A stretch of 58,644 bases of DNA from CANNDT01 sp945876205 (GCA_947503365.1 CANNDT010000016.1:1-58644), one strand, 5' to 3'. Positions 8,007 to 18,047 are shown, counted from the first letter of the stretch. The notes: generated by a model not told the origin, from the letters alone. Made by a program: numbers and translations.

Positions 8007-8513
8007 TCACAGCCCCAACCAAGATTGCGCCAGGCCCGGATACGCGGTGAGGCGGCCGGACACCATCGCCCCGCTCCAGCAGATGATCGCCGTCGCCGCC
8101 AGAAGCCCGGTTCCCTTCGGCAAGCCCTCTTTCTGCAGACGCGCGGGATCGCCGAACACGCGGGTCTGGATGCGACGCATGATCACCATGGCGACCGCGA
8201 TGAGCGCGAGCTTGATGTAGATGAGCGGGTCTCGTCCGAGCGTCGCCGCGCCCGCGATGAGCAGGACGCTCCCCGACACGGCATTGACCGCGAACGCCAC
8301 CCAGATCACCGGGAAGACTTTCGCGAGAGGCGGCAGCGGGATGGTCGGGGCAAGCCCGAGCAATCGCAAGGCAATCAGGACACTGAAGCCAACGAGGAAG
8401 GCCAGGCCGGCGGCATGAAGCGACAGCATGGCCGTGTAGGCGAAGGGAGAAGGCGACTCCCGCACCCACGTTGCGAACGCAGTGTTTGCGACAGCGTCAA
8501 GCACGTCGGTCAT
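8007..8513 (-). CDS. Integral membrane protein, DUF6644-like (paralogue 2)
   Basis: 168 aa, four hydrophobic spans in the same arrangement as 7455-7991 ('AMLSLHAAGLAFLVGFSVL', 'PVIWVAFAVNAVSGSVLLI', 'KLALIAVAMVIM', 'AATAIICWSGAMVSGRL'). The shared intramembrane His and Arg/Tyr in the last span suggest possible haem or quinone contact, but this is inference. First gene of the two-gene unit; palindromic sequences lie just upstream. Confidence 0.65.
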   Translation of the reverse strand: MTDVLDAVANTAFATWVRESPSPFAYTAMLSLHAAGLAFLVGFSVLIALRLLGLAPTIPLPPLAKVFPVIWVAFAVNAVSGSVLLIAGAATLGRDPLIYIKLALIAVAMVIMRRIQTRVFGDPARLQKEGLPKGTGLLAATAIICWSGAMVSGRLTAYPGLAQSWLGL

Positions 8514-8567
8514 CGGGCGATGTGCTTGGCGATTTGCGTGCCAGGCCCGCCGCTCGTGCCATCGGCA

Positions 8568-8601
8568 GAAATTTGCGGGAAAATTTCATCTCACGCGTGA
8601 G
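8568..8601. promoter_or_regulatory. Two adjacent palindromes upstream of the DUF6644-like pair
   Basis: GAAATTT (8568-8574) and AAATTTC (8581-8587) form an inverted repeat around GCGGGA; 3 bp on is the perfect 12-bp palindrome CTCACGCGTGAG (8590-8601). They sit 55-90 bp upstream of the start at 8513, in a 270-bp gap without genes, and are candidate operators. Confidence 0.4.
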
Positions 8602-8785
8602 CGCACGCGTATCCACCGCCGCAGGTGTGGGAAAACCTTCGCTGGTGTTGGGGAATTTTCGCGCCCTTGCGGCTCCTGTGCGGCGCTGTGACTGCCAGGG
8701 TCGGAGAGGCGGCACACCGAGCCTGCTGCGCTACTGAAGAATTGTCATGGAGTCGCCACGCGGGTCAGCGATTGAAGGGCCACCA

Positions 8786-11368
8786 TCACACGGCGGTCGG
8801 CGTATCGGGCCGCCGGGTGACCGCCTTGACGTGCCAGATTCTCTCGGCATACTCGCGGATGGTGCGGTCGCTCGAGAACTTGCCCATGCCCGCGACGTTC
8901 AGGATCGCGCGCCTGGCCCACCCGTCCGCGTCGCGGTAGAGCCGGTCGACTCGTTCCTGGCACGCGATATAGGACGCGTAGTCGGCCAGCACCAGGAAGT
9001 GGTCGCCGTGTGCCGTCAGCGCGTCGAAGACAGGCCGGAACTGGTTTGGAGCGTTCGGCGAGAAATGACCGCCGGCGATCATGTCGAGCGCCTGCCGGAG
9101 CTCCGGGTCGGAGCCGTAGACGTCCCACGGGTTGTAGCCGGCGGCCTTGCGGGCCGCGACTTCCTCCGCCGTCAAGCCGAAGATGAAGATGTTGTCGGGG
9201 CCCACTTCTTCCTGCATCTCGACGTTGGCCCCGTCAAGCGTGCCGATCGTGAGGGCGCCGTTCAGCGCCAGCTTCATGTTGCCGGTGCCTGAGGCCTCGG
9301 TGCCGGCCGTGGAGATCTGCTCGGACAGGTCGCAGGCTGGAACGATCCGTTCGGCGTTCGACACGCTGTAATCGGGGATGAAGGCCACCTTCAGCCGATC
9401 GCCAACCGCGGGGTCGTGGTTCACGACGTCGGCGACCGAGTGAATGAGCGTGATGATCAGCTTGGCCATCCCGTAGCCGGGCGCGGCCTTCCCGCTGAAG
9501 ATCACCGTGCGCGGCACCATCAGGTCGTCCCCGCCGGCGCGGATGCGGTTGTACCGGGTGACGACGTGCAGGACGTTCAGGAGCTGACGCTTGTACTCGT
9601 GGAAACGCTTGACGTGGACGTCGAACATCGAGGCCGGATCGACGTCGAGCCTCAGCTCGTCGCCGATGACTCTGGCGAGCCGCTCCTTGTTCGCCCGCTT
9701 CACCTCGCGGAACCGGTGCCGCAGCTCGGGGTACTCGGCCAGCGGCGCCAGCTGCCGGAGCTCCGAGAGGTCGCCGACCCACTTCGTGCCGATGTAGTCG
9801 CTGATCAGCGCCGACAGGCCCGGGTTGGCCTGGTTCAGCCAGCGGCGCGGCGTGATGCCGCTGGTGACGTTGACGATGCGCTCAGGCCAGCAGCGGTCGA
9901 AGTCGCCGAAGATCGTCTGCTTCATGAGGTCGGTGTGAATTTGCGACACGCCGTTGACCGTGTGGCTTCCGACAATCGCCAGGTGGGCCATGCGCAGCCT
10001 GCGGCCTCCTCCCTCGTCCACGATCGACATCCGTGTGAGCCGGTCTACGTCGCCGGGATAGCGATGCCGCACGGTTGCGAGAAACCGGTGGTTGATTTCG
10101 TAGATGATCTGCAGGTGGCGCGGCAGCACCTGCTCGAAGAGGCTCACGGGCCACGACTCGAGCGCTTCCGGCATCAGCGTGTGGTTGGTATATGAGAAGG
10201 TCCGGCGCGTGATGTCCCAGGCCCGGTCCCACTCGAAGTGATGGACGTCGACGAGCACGCGCATGAGCTCGGGAATCGCAATCGAGGGATGGGTGTCGTT
10301 GAGCTGAATCGCGACCTTGTCCGGCAGCTGATCCAGGCTCGTGCCGTTCACCAGGAAACGGCGCAGGATGTCCTGGAGCGACGCGCACACGAAGAAGTAC
10401 TGCTGTCTCAGCCGGAGCTCGCGGCCACGCTCGGTCCGATCGTCCGGGTAGAGGACCTTGGAGAGGTTCTCCGAGGCGTTCTTCTCTTCAACGGCTTTGA
10501 TGTAGTGCCCCTCGTTGAAGTGTCTCAGGTCGAAGTCGTTCGACGCTTTTGCCGACCAGAGGCGCATGTTGTTCACGGTGTTCGTGTTCCAGCCGGGAAC
10601 CGGGGTGTCGAAGGCCATGGCCATCACGTCGTCGGTCTCCACCCAGTGAAACCGTGAATCGCCATCCAGCTCTCGAACCTCGACGACGCGCCCTCCGAAC
10701 TTCACCGGGAACATCACCTCCGGCCTGGGGAACTCCCAGGGATTGCCGTACCGCAGCCAGTTGTCGGGACGCTCGATCTGGGAGCCGTGCTCGATGCGTT
10801 GCTTGAACATGCCGTATTCGTAACGGATGCCGTAGCCGTACCCGGGCAGCGAGAGCGTCGCCATCGAATCGAGGAAGCACGCCGCCAGCCGCCCGAGCCC
10901 GCCGTTGCCCAGAGCCGCATCTGGTTCCTGGTCGCAGATTCGCTCCATGTCGAGCTCGAGGTCCGACAGCGCGTCGCGACAGTTCTGGTACGCGCCCATG
11001 TTGAGGAGGCCGTTCGACAGCAGCCGGCCCGTCAGGAACTCCATCGACAGGTAGTACACGCGCTTGGCGTCGGCGCGGTAGTAGCTGCGCATGGTCTCCA
11101 TCCAGCGCTCGATCAACCGCTCGCGGACGGCATAGGCCGTCGTGTTGAACCAGTCACGCGTCGTGGCGGTGATTGGGTCCTTGCCCATGGAGTAGACCAG
11201 GCCGTTCGATAGGGACCGCCGGAGGGACTCTCGATCCTTTCCGAGTTTGTCGCATTCGAAAAGGCCGGTTGGGAAGGGTGTCAATGGCACTCCATGCGCG
11301 CTAAATGCGCCTGAGGCAGTAATCGGCAGCCAGGGCGGCACCTTGATGGCAGGCGATAAGCTATTCAA
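8786..11368 (-). CDS. glgP: Glycogen/alpha-glucan phosphorylase
   Basis: 860 aa as drawn. Phosphorolytic release of glucose-1-phosphate from alpha-1,4-glucan. The family opening 'LSNGLVYSMGKDPITATTRDW' and the pyridoxal-phosphate region 'EASGTGNMKLALNGALTIGT' are both intact, and length and order match GT35 enzymes. The start is uncertain: ATG 11368 would leave only 6 bp before the divergent gene at 11375 and adds about 55 residues unlike the family's usual short N-terminus. A non-ATG start closer to 'LSNGL' (near 11215) is likely. The gene stands alone in the cytosolic glycogen pathway here. Confidence 0.93.
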   Translation of the reverse strand: MNSLSPAIKVPPWLPITASGAFSAHGVPLTPFPTGLFECDKLGKDRESLRRSLSNGLVYSMGKDPITATTRDWFNTTAYAVRERLIERWMETMRSYYRADAKRVYYLSMEFLTGRLLSNGLLNMGAYQNCRDALSDLELDMERICDQEPDAALGNGGLGRLAACFLDSMATLSLPGYGYGIRYEYGMFKQRIEHGSQIERPDNWLRYGNPWEFPRPEVMFPVKFGGRVVEVRELDGDSRFHWVETDDVMAMAFDTPVPGWNTNTVNNMRLWSAKASNDFDLRHFNEGHYIKAVEEKNASENLSKVLYPDDRTERGRELRLRQQYFFVCASLQDILRRFLVNGTSLDQLPDKVAIQLNDTHPSIAIPELMRVLVDVHHFEWDRAWDITRRTFSYTNHTLMPEALESWPVSLFEQVLPRHLQIIYEINHRFLATVRHRYPGDVDRLTRMSIVDEGGGRRLRMAHLAIVGSHTVNGVSQIHTDLMKQTIFGDFDRCWPERIVNVTSGITPRRWLNQANPGLSALISDYIGTKWVGDLSELRQLAPLAEYPELRHRFREVKRANKERLARVIGDELRLDVDPASMFDVHVKRFHEYKRQLLNVLHVVTRYNRIRAGGDDLMVPRTVIFSGKAAPGYGMAKLIITLIHSVADVVNHDPAVGDRLKVAFIPDYSVSNAERIVPACDLSEQISTAGTEASGTGNMKLALNGALTIGTLDGANVEMQEEVGPDNIFIFGLTAEEVAARKAAGYNPWDVYGSDPELRQALDMIAGGHFSPNAPNQFRPVFDALTAHGDHFLVLADYASYIACQERVDRLYRDADGWARRAILNVAGMGKFSSDRTIREYAERIWHVKAVTRRPDTPTAV

Positions 11369-11374
11369 TCAGCT

Positions 11375-11986
11375 ATGCGTGTCGCGATCGTCGGAGGACC
11401 GGGAGTCGGAAAGAGCACGCTGCTCAGGCAGCTCGGCGACCTGTATCACAACGGATCGTATGGCGAGGGCGAGAAGGGCGTCTGGGATCCTCGAGTGCTC
11501 GAAGATATCGAGGCGGGGCGTAATCCCGTCGGCGTCACCGCCTACTTCGCCAGGCTCTATGACGCGAACTACCGTGACGCGGGCCGCGGTGACGGACCTG
11601 GCAGGGTGGTCTTCTTCGAGGGCGCGCGGATTACGCTCGAAGCGCACATCGCGGAATATCCTCCCGAGCATCACGCGGAGCTTCGCAAGGTGGCGGCGAT
11701 CGGCGACGCGTGGAGCCCTGACAAAGTGATCGTGCTCACATCGAGCTCCGACACCGTCGAAAAGCACATCAGGCGACGAAACCGGCCCAACGAGAGCGCT
11801 GAGCGGATGGTGGAGCGCTTCCGCCTGATCGATGGCGAATTCCGCCGGCTCGCTTCCCTGTACCCGAACACCGTCGTCATCGACCGCGACCGCATGGAAT
11901 TCCACGAGCGCGACGGTCTCATGCACGTGATCCAGGTCGCTGGCCTGCCGATGTTTCACGAGATTCCCTACGACACGATCGGATAG
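11375..11986 (+). CDS. P-loop kinase, deoxynucleoside-kinase-like
   Basis: 203 aa. The P-loop 'GGPGVGKSTLLRQL' is at residues 7-20, 'VVFFEGARITLEAHIAEYP' resembles the substrate-binding region of deoxynucleoside kinases, and 'HIRRRNRPNE' is an Arg-rich lid. It could phosphorylate a nucleoside, but other NTPase activities are possible. 'TATTCAAT' lies 6 bp before ATG 11375 and could act as a -10 for a leaderless transcript. Confidence 0.6.
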   Translation: MRVAIVGGPGVGKSTLLRQLGDLYHNGSYGEGEKGVWDPRVLEDIEAGRNPVGVTAYFARLYDANYRDAGRGDGPGRVVFFEGARITLEAHIAEYPPEHHAELRKVAAIGDAWSPDKVIVLTSSSDTVEKHIRRRNRPNESAERMVERFRLIDGEFRRLASLYPNTVVIDRDRMEFHERDGLMHVIQVAGLPMFHEIPYDTIG

Positions 11987-12005
11987 GATTCGCCCGGAGG
12001 CGTCG

Positions 12006-12371
12006 ATGAGGAAGTTGTGTCTCGCCCTTCGGTTCGCGGCCCAGTCCACCTACGCACAGCAGCCCGCGGCGCTCGTGGTCGAGGGCGCCGGCCGGACGCC
12101 GGTCGCCGATCCCGCTAACTCGCCACAGCCGGCCATCCAGAATTTCGATCCCTGCATCGTCACGCAGGGCACGACCCCGGCGACGGTCACCGTCAAGGGG
12201 ATCAACTTCGTGCGCCGGTCAACCGTACACTTCAAGGGCAAGCCCGTACCGACGCAGGTGGTGAGTCCGACGGAGATACGGTTCACGCTCGACGCCGAGG
12301 CGCAACGAATCCCGGGCCGGTTCGAGTTCGTCGTCGTGAACCCGGCGCCGATGGCGCCGCTCTACACCTGA
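12006..12371 (+). CDS. Small secreted IPT/TIG-domain protein
   Basis: 121 aa. A short, imperfect signal peptide ('LCLALRFAAQSTYAQQ') is followed by a single Ig-like IPT/TIG fold: 'DPCIVTQGTTPATVTVKGINF', 'VHFKGKPVPTQVVSPTEIRF', 'GRFEFVVVNPAP'. Such domains are usually binding modules of larger exported proteins; here it stands alone, 21 bp before the M20 peptidase fusion gene. The weak signal peptide leaves the start uncertain. Confidence 0.6.
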   Translation: MRKLCLALRFAAQSTYAQQPAALVVEGAGRTPVADPANSPQPAIQNFDPCIVTQGTTPATVTVKGINFVRRSTVHFKGKPVPTQVVSPTEIRFTLDAEAQRIPGRFEFVVVNPAPMAPLYT

Positions 12372-12392
12372 TCGTCAACTACAAATATTGAT

Positions 12393-14624
12393 ATGAAGTT
12401 CATTCTTACCGTCGCGATCGCCGTCATCTCCATGGCCTCTCTCGGTGCGCAGGCGCCGCCCGCCGCAAAGGCGGTGGACTGGAACGCGCTACGTCCTGAA
12501 ATCCTGAAGCACTACCGCGCCATGGTGCAGATCGACAGCACGGCGGGCCACGAAACGCTGGTCGTCGACTACCTGAAGAAGGTGCTCGAGGCCGAAGGGA
12601 TTCCGACCAGCACGTTCGCACTCGATCCTGCGCGCGCCAACCTCGTCGCACGGATCAAGGGGAATGGGTCGAAGCGGCCGCTGTTGATCCTGGCGCACAC
12701 CGACGTCGTCGGCGTGCAGCGCGAGAAGTGGCCCGTCGATCCGTTTGGCGCGATCGAGAAGGACGGCTACATCTGGGGACGCGGCAGCAAGGACGACAAG
12801 CCGGTGCTGGCCGCCAATCTGGTCACGATGCTGATGCTGAAGCGGCTCGGCGTTCAGCTGGATCGCGACGTCATCTTTCTCGCCGAATCGGGTGAAGAGG
12901 CCGACACCACCGGCGTCGGCATCAACTTCATGGTCCGCGAGCACTTCCCCGAGATCGATGCCGAGTTTGCGATGACGGAAGGCGGCGGCGCGAGCATCGA
13001 GGGCGGCCGGGTGGTGCAAGTCAACATCGGCACCGCCGAAAAGCTGCCCGCGCGCGCGAGGCTCGTTGCGACCGGCATCGCCGGTCACGGCTCGGTGCCA
13101 CGGCTGGACAACGCGCTGATTCATCTGAGCGCGGCGGTCGAGAAGGTAGGCCGGTGGGAGACGCCGATGCGGCTCAACGACACGACGCGCGCGTATTTTG
13201 AAAAGCTGGCGTCCATCAGCTCGCCTGAGCGCGCCGCAATCTACAAAGCGCTGCTCGACACCCGGCCTGCCGGCGAAGGGCGGGGTGTCGCCGGTGCGCA
13301 GAAGTACCTGCGCGAACACTCGCCCGGCGAATATTCCATGCTGCGCACGTCGGTGGTGCCGACGATGATGAAGGCGGGCGTCGGCGCCAACGTGATCCCG
13401 TCCGAGGCGGAAGCGACGCTGGACATTCGCGCGCTTCCCGGTGAGGACATCGAGAAGTTCTACGCCGAGATGACGAAGGTGATTGCCGACCCTGCGGTGA
13501 AGGTCGTGCCGATTCCTCCCGCTCGTCCTCCGTCACCGGCCTCGAGGCTCGACACCGACATGTACCGGGCGATGGAGCGCGTCGCGAAGAAGATTTATCC
13601 AGGCACCGCCGTGGTGCCGTCGATGTCCACCGGTGCCAGCGACCAGGCGCAGCTGCGCGCCAAGGGCATCCAGTCATACGGCATCGGGCCGGCCTCGACC
13701 GAGTCGGACGCCCTCAACTACCCGCCCCATGGCGACGTCGAGCGATTGGCTGAATCCTCGCTCTATCCGTTCGTCCAGTACGTGTGGGAAGTCGTCACCG
13801 AGGTCGCTGCTTCGGCGGCCATCGCCAGCGCCGCGGTCGGAAACCAGGGGATGACCGGTGAGCAGAGCGCCGAGGGCAAGACCTTCATCGAGGCGCGAGG
13901 CAACGTCAGGCCCGTGCCGCTGCCGCCGGGCGGCCCTGCGCCGCGCATGGCCGACGGCAAGGTCGACCTGTCGGGTGTCTGGTTCGAAGGCCCGACCGGG
14001 AAGGCCAATGCGTGGAGTGTCGTACCGGACGTGCGTCTGCAGGAGGACCCGATTCCGTTTCAGCCCTGGGCCGAGGCGAAGATCAAGGGCATGACCAGGA
14101 CGGAGCTCGAGTTGAGCAGGGCCAACGTGCGATGTGAGCCGGTCGGGACTCCTGGCATGTTCAACCAGAATCCCTATCCGCATCAGATCGTCATGAAGCC
14201 GGGGCTGTTCCTCCACCTGTCCGAGAACAACAACAACTGGCGCGTCGTCTACGCCGACGGACGTGCTCACAAGCCGAAGGAGGAGCTCGAGCCGCTCTTC
14301 AACGGCGACCAGACCGCCCACTGGGAAGGCGACACGCTCGTCATCGACACCATCTCGCTCGACGAACGCACCATGATCCAGGGCAACGGCTGGTTTCACA
14401 GCGACCAGGTGCACGTGATCGAGCGCGTTCGGCGTCCGTCGAAGAACTATCTCGAATACCAGTACACGGTGGAGGATCCGAAGGTGCTGACCAGGCCGTG
14501 GACCTCGGCGTGGAAGACCTTCTCGCTCGGCAGCGAACCGCTGATCGAGAACTTCTGCACCAACAACGAAAACGCCCGGCAGCTCCAGAAATTGATCGAG
14601 GTCGAAGCCGGCAAAGCCAAGTAA
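12393..14624 (+). CDS. Exported M20 metallopeptidase fused to a DLSGVW-family domain
   Basis: 743 aa in one uninterrupted frame. A signal peptide (residues 1-18) precedes an M20/ArgE-DapE peptidase domain (about 25-470) with metal-site motifs 'LILAHTDVVG', 'GRGSKDDKP', 'LAESGEEAD', 'AMTEGGG' and 'NYPPHGDVE'. From about residue 495 a complete DLSGVW domain follows: 'EARGNVRPVPLPPGGPAPRM', 'ADGKVDLSGVWFEG', 'WEGDTLVIDTISLDE', 'HSDQVHVIERV'. The second part matches the stand-alone genes at 18464 and 20460 but lacks their signal peptide, as expected for a fusion. It suggests that DLSGVW proteins act outside the cytoplasm alongside peptide or amide hydrolysis. No frameshift is seen at the joint. 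Confidence 0.85.
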   Translation: MKFILTVAIAVISMASLGAQAPPAAKAVDWNALRPEILKHYRAMVQIDSTAGHETLVVDYLKKVLEAEGIPTSTFALDPARANLVARIKGNGSKRPLLILAHTDVVGVQREKWPVDPFGAIEKDGYIWGRGSKDDKPVLAANLVTMLMLKRLGVQLDRDVIFLAESGEEADTTGVGINFMVREHFPEIDAEFAMTEGGGASIEGGRVVQVNIGTAEKLPARARLVATGIAGHGSVPRLDNALIHLSAAVEKVGRWETPMRLNDTTRAYFEKLASISSPERAAIYKALLDTRPAGEGRGVAGAQKYLREHSPGEYSMLRTSVVPTMMKAGVGANVIPSEAEATLDIRALPGEDIEKFYAEMTKVIADPAVKVVPIPPARPPSPASRLDTDMYRAMERVAKKIYPGTAVVPSMSTGASDQAQLRAKGIQSYGIGPASTESDALNYPPHGDVERLAESSLYPFVQYVWEVVTEVAASAAIASAAVGNQGMTGEQSAEGKTFIEARGNVRPVPLPPGGPAPRMADGKVDLSGVWFEGPTGKANAWSVVPDVRLQEDPIPFQPWAEAKIKGMTRTELELSRANVRCEPVGTPGMFNQNPYPHQIVMKPGLFLHLSENNNNWRVVYADGRAHKPKEELEPLFNGDQTAHWEGDTLVIDTISLDERTMIQGNGWFHSDQVHVIERVRRPSKNYLEYQYTVEDPKVLTRPWTSAWKTFSLGSEPLIENFCTNNENARQLQKLIEVEAGKAK

Positions 14625-14641
14625 ACGCGGGCTCTCGGCCG

Positions 14642-14671
14642 TTGACAGGGCGAACGGCCAGATGCTCTAAT
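14642..14671 (+). promoter_or_regulatory. Sigma70-type promoter for the TonB-dependent receptor operon
   Basis: TTGACA (14642-14647), 18-bp spacer, TCTAAT (14666-14671). It gives a 5' leader of about 55 nt before ATG 14732. The best promoter match in the window. Confidence 0.75.
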
Positions 14672-14731
14672 TTCCAACTCACCGCCGCCAGGTTCGTCCA
14701 GGCAAACCGCAGATTCGGGAGAATCAAGAAT

Positions 14732-17700
14732 ATGAACCGTTTATCGAGGGCGCTCTCTATCCTTGCGCCCCTCGTTGTTATTGCCATCGTACTTTCGGCT
14801 GCACCGGTGTCGGCGCAGCTTGCCACGGCCGAACTCAATGGCCGCGTGACTGACTCGAGCGGGGCCGTCCTCCCCGGGGTTACCGTGACCGCGACGCAGA
14901 CCGCGACCGGCCTCGTCCGCTCCGCCGTGACAGATTCCGACGGCAACTATCTCCTGTCGAACCTGCCGACCGGGCCGTACCGGCTCGAAGTCGGACTACA
15001 AGGATTCAAGAGCTACGTGCAGACCGGCATCGTGCTGCAGGTCGGCGCGACGCCCACCATCAACGCCGCGCTCGAGCTCGGTTCGCTCGAGGAGACGGTC
15101 ACGGTTGAAGCCGCCGCGCCGATTGTTGACGTGCGCAGCGCCGGCATCAGCCAGGTGATCGAAAACGAGCGCATCGTCGAGTTGCCGCTGCAGGGACGGC
15201 AGGTGACCGACCTGCTCGTCCTCTCCGGCGCCGCGGTGCAGACCGCCGAGGCCACGAACCGCACGTCACCGGGCGGCGTGCGCATCTCCGTCGCCGGCGG
15301 CCTGCCGAACGGTGTCGGCTACACGCTTGATGGCGCGACGCATGACAATCCGCAGGAGAACGTGAACCTGCCGCTGCCGTTCCCCGACGCGCTTCAGGAG
15401 TTCCGCGTCGCGACCAGCGGCCTGACCGCGCAGAACGGCGTGCACTCGGCGGCTGCGGTCAACGCGGTCACCAAGTCGGGCACCAACCGGTTCTCCGGCA
15501 ACGGATTCGAATTCCTGCGGCACCACTCGCTGAACGCCAAGAGTCCGTTTGCGGGCAACGGCCGCGACGGCAAGCGCCTGGACGACGGCCTCAAGCGCAG
15601 CCAGTTCGGCGGCACGCTGGGCGGTCCGGTGCTCAGGGACAAGCTGTTCTTCTTCGGCGCCTACCAGGGCACCGTGTTGAAGCAGCGGCCGGCGTCGAAC
15701 ATCGCCAACGTGCCAACGGCGGCGATGCTGGCAGGCGATATGACCGCCTTCACCTCGCCGGCGTGCAACGGCGGGCGCCAGGTGGCGCTTCGCGCGCCGT
15801 ACGTGAATAACCGGATCAATCCCGCGCTGTACAGCAAGGCGGCGTTGAACCTGGCGAAGCGGCTGCCGAGCAGCACCGATCCCTGCGGCCAGATCACCTA
15901 TGAGGTCAAGTCCGACCGCGACGAGAAGCAGACGCTGGCACGCGTGGACTACCAGATGGGCCAGAACCAGTCCTTCTTCGGCCGCTACTTCCTGACGCGC
16001 TATACGCAGCCGTCCGGCTATGCCGGAGGCGACGACAACGTCCTCAAGACGGTGAACCAGGGCGCCAACGACTGGTCGCATTCGACGACGTTTGGCGCGA
16101 CCACGGTGATCAGCTCGTCGGTCGTCAACGCACTGCGCTTCGCGGTGAACAAGGCGACGGTTGACAATTACCAGACGCCGTTCTTCTCGCCGAAGGACAT
16201 CGGCGCCAACGTCTATAGCTACGACCCCGGCTACATGGTGCTCAACGTCACCGGCGGGTTCCAGCTCTACCCGGCCAACCAGGCGCGGGCCTACTTCGAT
16301 AACGACACCTACCAGCTCGGCGATGACCTGACCCTCGTCCGCGGCAACCACCAATTCGGCGTAGGTCTGAACACGCAGTTCTGGCGGGGGCACTACACGT
16401 CGACGTCGCGCGCCAACGGCAGCTGGATCATCAATGGCTCGGCGACCGGCCTCGGGTTGGCCGACCTCCTGGTTGGCCGCGTGACGACGCTCGAGCATGG
16501 CGGACGGAACTTCGTGCTGGTCAACAACTGGTACGTCGGCGCCTACGCGCAGGACGCCTGGCGCGTGTCGCCGCGCGTCACCGTGAACTTCGGGATGCGC
16601 TGGGAGCCGTACTTCGGCCAGAACGTCGAGAACAACGCGGTCACCGTCTTCCGGATGGAGAACTTCCAGAAGGGGATCAAGAGCAGCGTGTTCCGCAATG
16701 CGCCCGCCGGCCTCACGTATCCGGGCGATGCCGGGTTCCCGAAGGGTCAGACGGGACTGAACAAGCAGTGGACGAACTTCTCACCGCGCGGCGGTGTCGC
16801 GTGGGACGTGCACGGTGACGGCCGTCTCGCCGTGCGCTCGTCGTACTCAATGGGCTACGACTTCATGTCCGGTGAGTACCACAACATCAACGCCGGCGCG
16901 CCGCCGTTCGGCAACCGCTCGCTCATCCAGGATCCGGTGGGTCTGCTGGACGATCCCTACAGCGGCCGCGATCCGCACCCGATCGTCACCGGACCGGACA
17001 CGGCGTTCGTGAATTTTGGCTCCTTCGGCACGATGGATCCGGGGATCAACTCGCCGCGCGTGCAGTCGTGGAATGCGACCATCGAGCAGCAGCTCGGCAC
17101 GCAGTGGGGCCTCAGCGTCGCCTATCTCGGCAGCCACTCCGACCGCCTGTGGAACGCGATTGCGCTCAACCCCGGCGTCTACATGGGACTCGGGCCGTGC
17201 ACGATCAACGGCGTCGCGTATCCGGTGTGCTCGACCAACGCCAACCTGAATCAGCGCCGGGTGCTCTACCAGCAGAATCCGCGGGAGGCGATCGGTCTCG
17301 GTGCGCTCGACCTCAACACCGACGTCGGCTACCAGAACTACTCCGGCGTGAAGTTTGCGGCGCAGCGGCGTTCGACGGGTGGTGTCAGCCTCAACGCGAA
17401 CTACACGCTGTCAAAGTGCACCGGCACGCCGCAGAATCCGCGCTTCAACCAGTCGAGCGCCGGCTACCTGGATCCGAACAACCCCTCCTTCGATGAGGGC
17501 TACTGCGACCAGGACCGCCGGCACATCGCGACGATGACCGCTGGATACGAGACCCCGGAGTTTGGGAGCGCGGCACTCCGCGCGGTCGCGTCGCACTGGC
17601 GTCTGTCCGGGATCCTCAGCGCGCGCTCAGGCAACCGGCTCGAGATCATCAGCGGCATCGACAACGCATTTACCGGGATCGGCAACCAGCGGCCCAACCA

Positions 17701-18034
17701 GGTCAGCGATGATTTCTACGGGCACTCGCTGGCCAGCTACTTCAACCGCGCGGCATTCGCGCAGCCGGCGGCCGGCACGCTGGGCAATCTGCCGCGCAAT
17801 TCCGTGATCGGCCCGAACTTCTGGAACGTCGACCTGGCAGTGTCGAGGCTGGTTGGCGTCACGGCGACGCAGCGGCTCGAGCTCCGGCTCGAGGCGTTCA
17901 ACCTGCTGAACCACTTCAACTGGGGCGACCCGATCGCGACGAACCTGAACTTCAACGCCGGGACGTTCGGCCGCATCACCACCCAGGCGGGGGCGCCGCG
18001 CATCATTCAGCTCGGAATCAAGTACGATTTCTAG
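14732..18034 (+). CDS. TonB-dependent receptor, Oar-like with carboxypeptidase-regulatory domain
   Basis: 1100 aa from ATG 14732, placed after the promoter. Signal peptide 1-31 (ending 'APVSAQ'), a CarboxypepD_reg-like beta-sandwich ('LNGRVTDSSGAVLPGVTVTA', about 36-115), a plug domain (about 120-230, 'GYTLDGATHDNP'), then a long beta-barrel ending in an aromatic residue ('GIKYDF'), as required for outer-membrane insertion. It probably imports an unknown ligand. The next seven genes run on the same strand with short gaps or overlaps, linking it to the DUF6152 and DLSGVW proteins. Confidence 0.92.
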   Translation: MNRLSRALSILAPLVVIAIVLSAAPVSAQLATAELNGRVTDSSGAVLPGVTVTATQTATGLVRSAVTDSDGNYLLSNLPTGPYRLEVGLQGFKSYVQTGIVLQVGATPTINAALELGSLEETVTVEAAAPIVDVRSAGISQVIENERIVELPLQGRQVTDLLVLSGAAVQTAEATNRTSPGGVRISVAGGLPNGVGYTLDGATHDNPQENVNLPLPFPDALQEFRVATSGLTAQNGVHSAAAVNAVTKSGTNRFSGNGFEFLRHHSLNAKSPFAGNGRDGKRLDDGLKRSQFGGTLGGPVLRDKLFFFGAYQGTVLKQRPASNIANVPTAAMLAGDMTAFTSPACNGGRQVALRAPYVNNRINPALYSKAALNLAKRLPSSTDPCGQITYEVKSDRDEKQTLARVDYQMGQNQSFFGRYFLTRYTQPSGYAGGDDNVLKTVNQGANDWSHSTTFGATTVISSSVVNALRFAVNKATVDNYQTPFFSPKDIGANVYSYDPGYMVLNVTGGFQLYPANQARAYFDNDTYQLGDDLTLVRGNHQFGVGLNTQFWRGHYTSTSRANGSWIINGSATGLGLADLLVGRVTTLEHGGRNFVLVNNWYVGAYAQDAWRVSPRVTVNFGMRWEPYFGQNVENNAVTVFRMENFQKGIKSSVFRNAPAGLTYPGDAGFPKGQTGLNKQWTNFSPRGGVAWDVHGDGRLAVRSSYSMGYDFMSGEYHNINAGAPPFGNRSLIQDPVGLLDDPYSGRDPHPIVTGPDTAFVNFGSFGTMDPGINSPRVQSWNATIEQQLGTQWGLSVAYLGSHSDRLWNAIALNPGVYMGLGPCTINGVAYPVCSTNANLNQRRVLYQQNPREAIGLGALDLNTDVGYQNYSGVKFAAQRRSTGGVSLNANYTLSKCTGTPQNPRFNQSSAGYLDPNNPSFDEGYCDQDRRHIATMTAGYETPEFGSAALRAVASHWRLSGILSARSGNRLEIISGIDNAFTGIGNQRPNQVSDDFYGHSLASYFNRAAFAQPAAGTLGNLPRNSVIGPNFWNVDLAVSRLVGVTATQRLELRLEAFNLLNHFNWGDPIATNLNFNAGTFGRITTQAGAPRIIQLGIKYDF

Positions 18035-18047
18035 GGGGAGATCTCAA

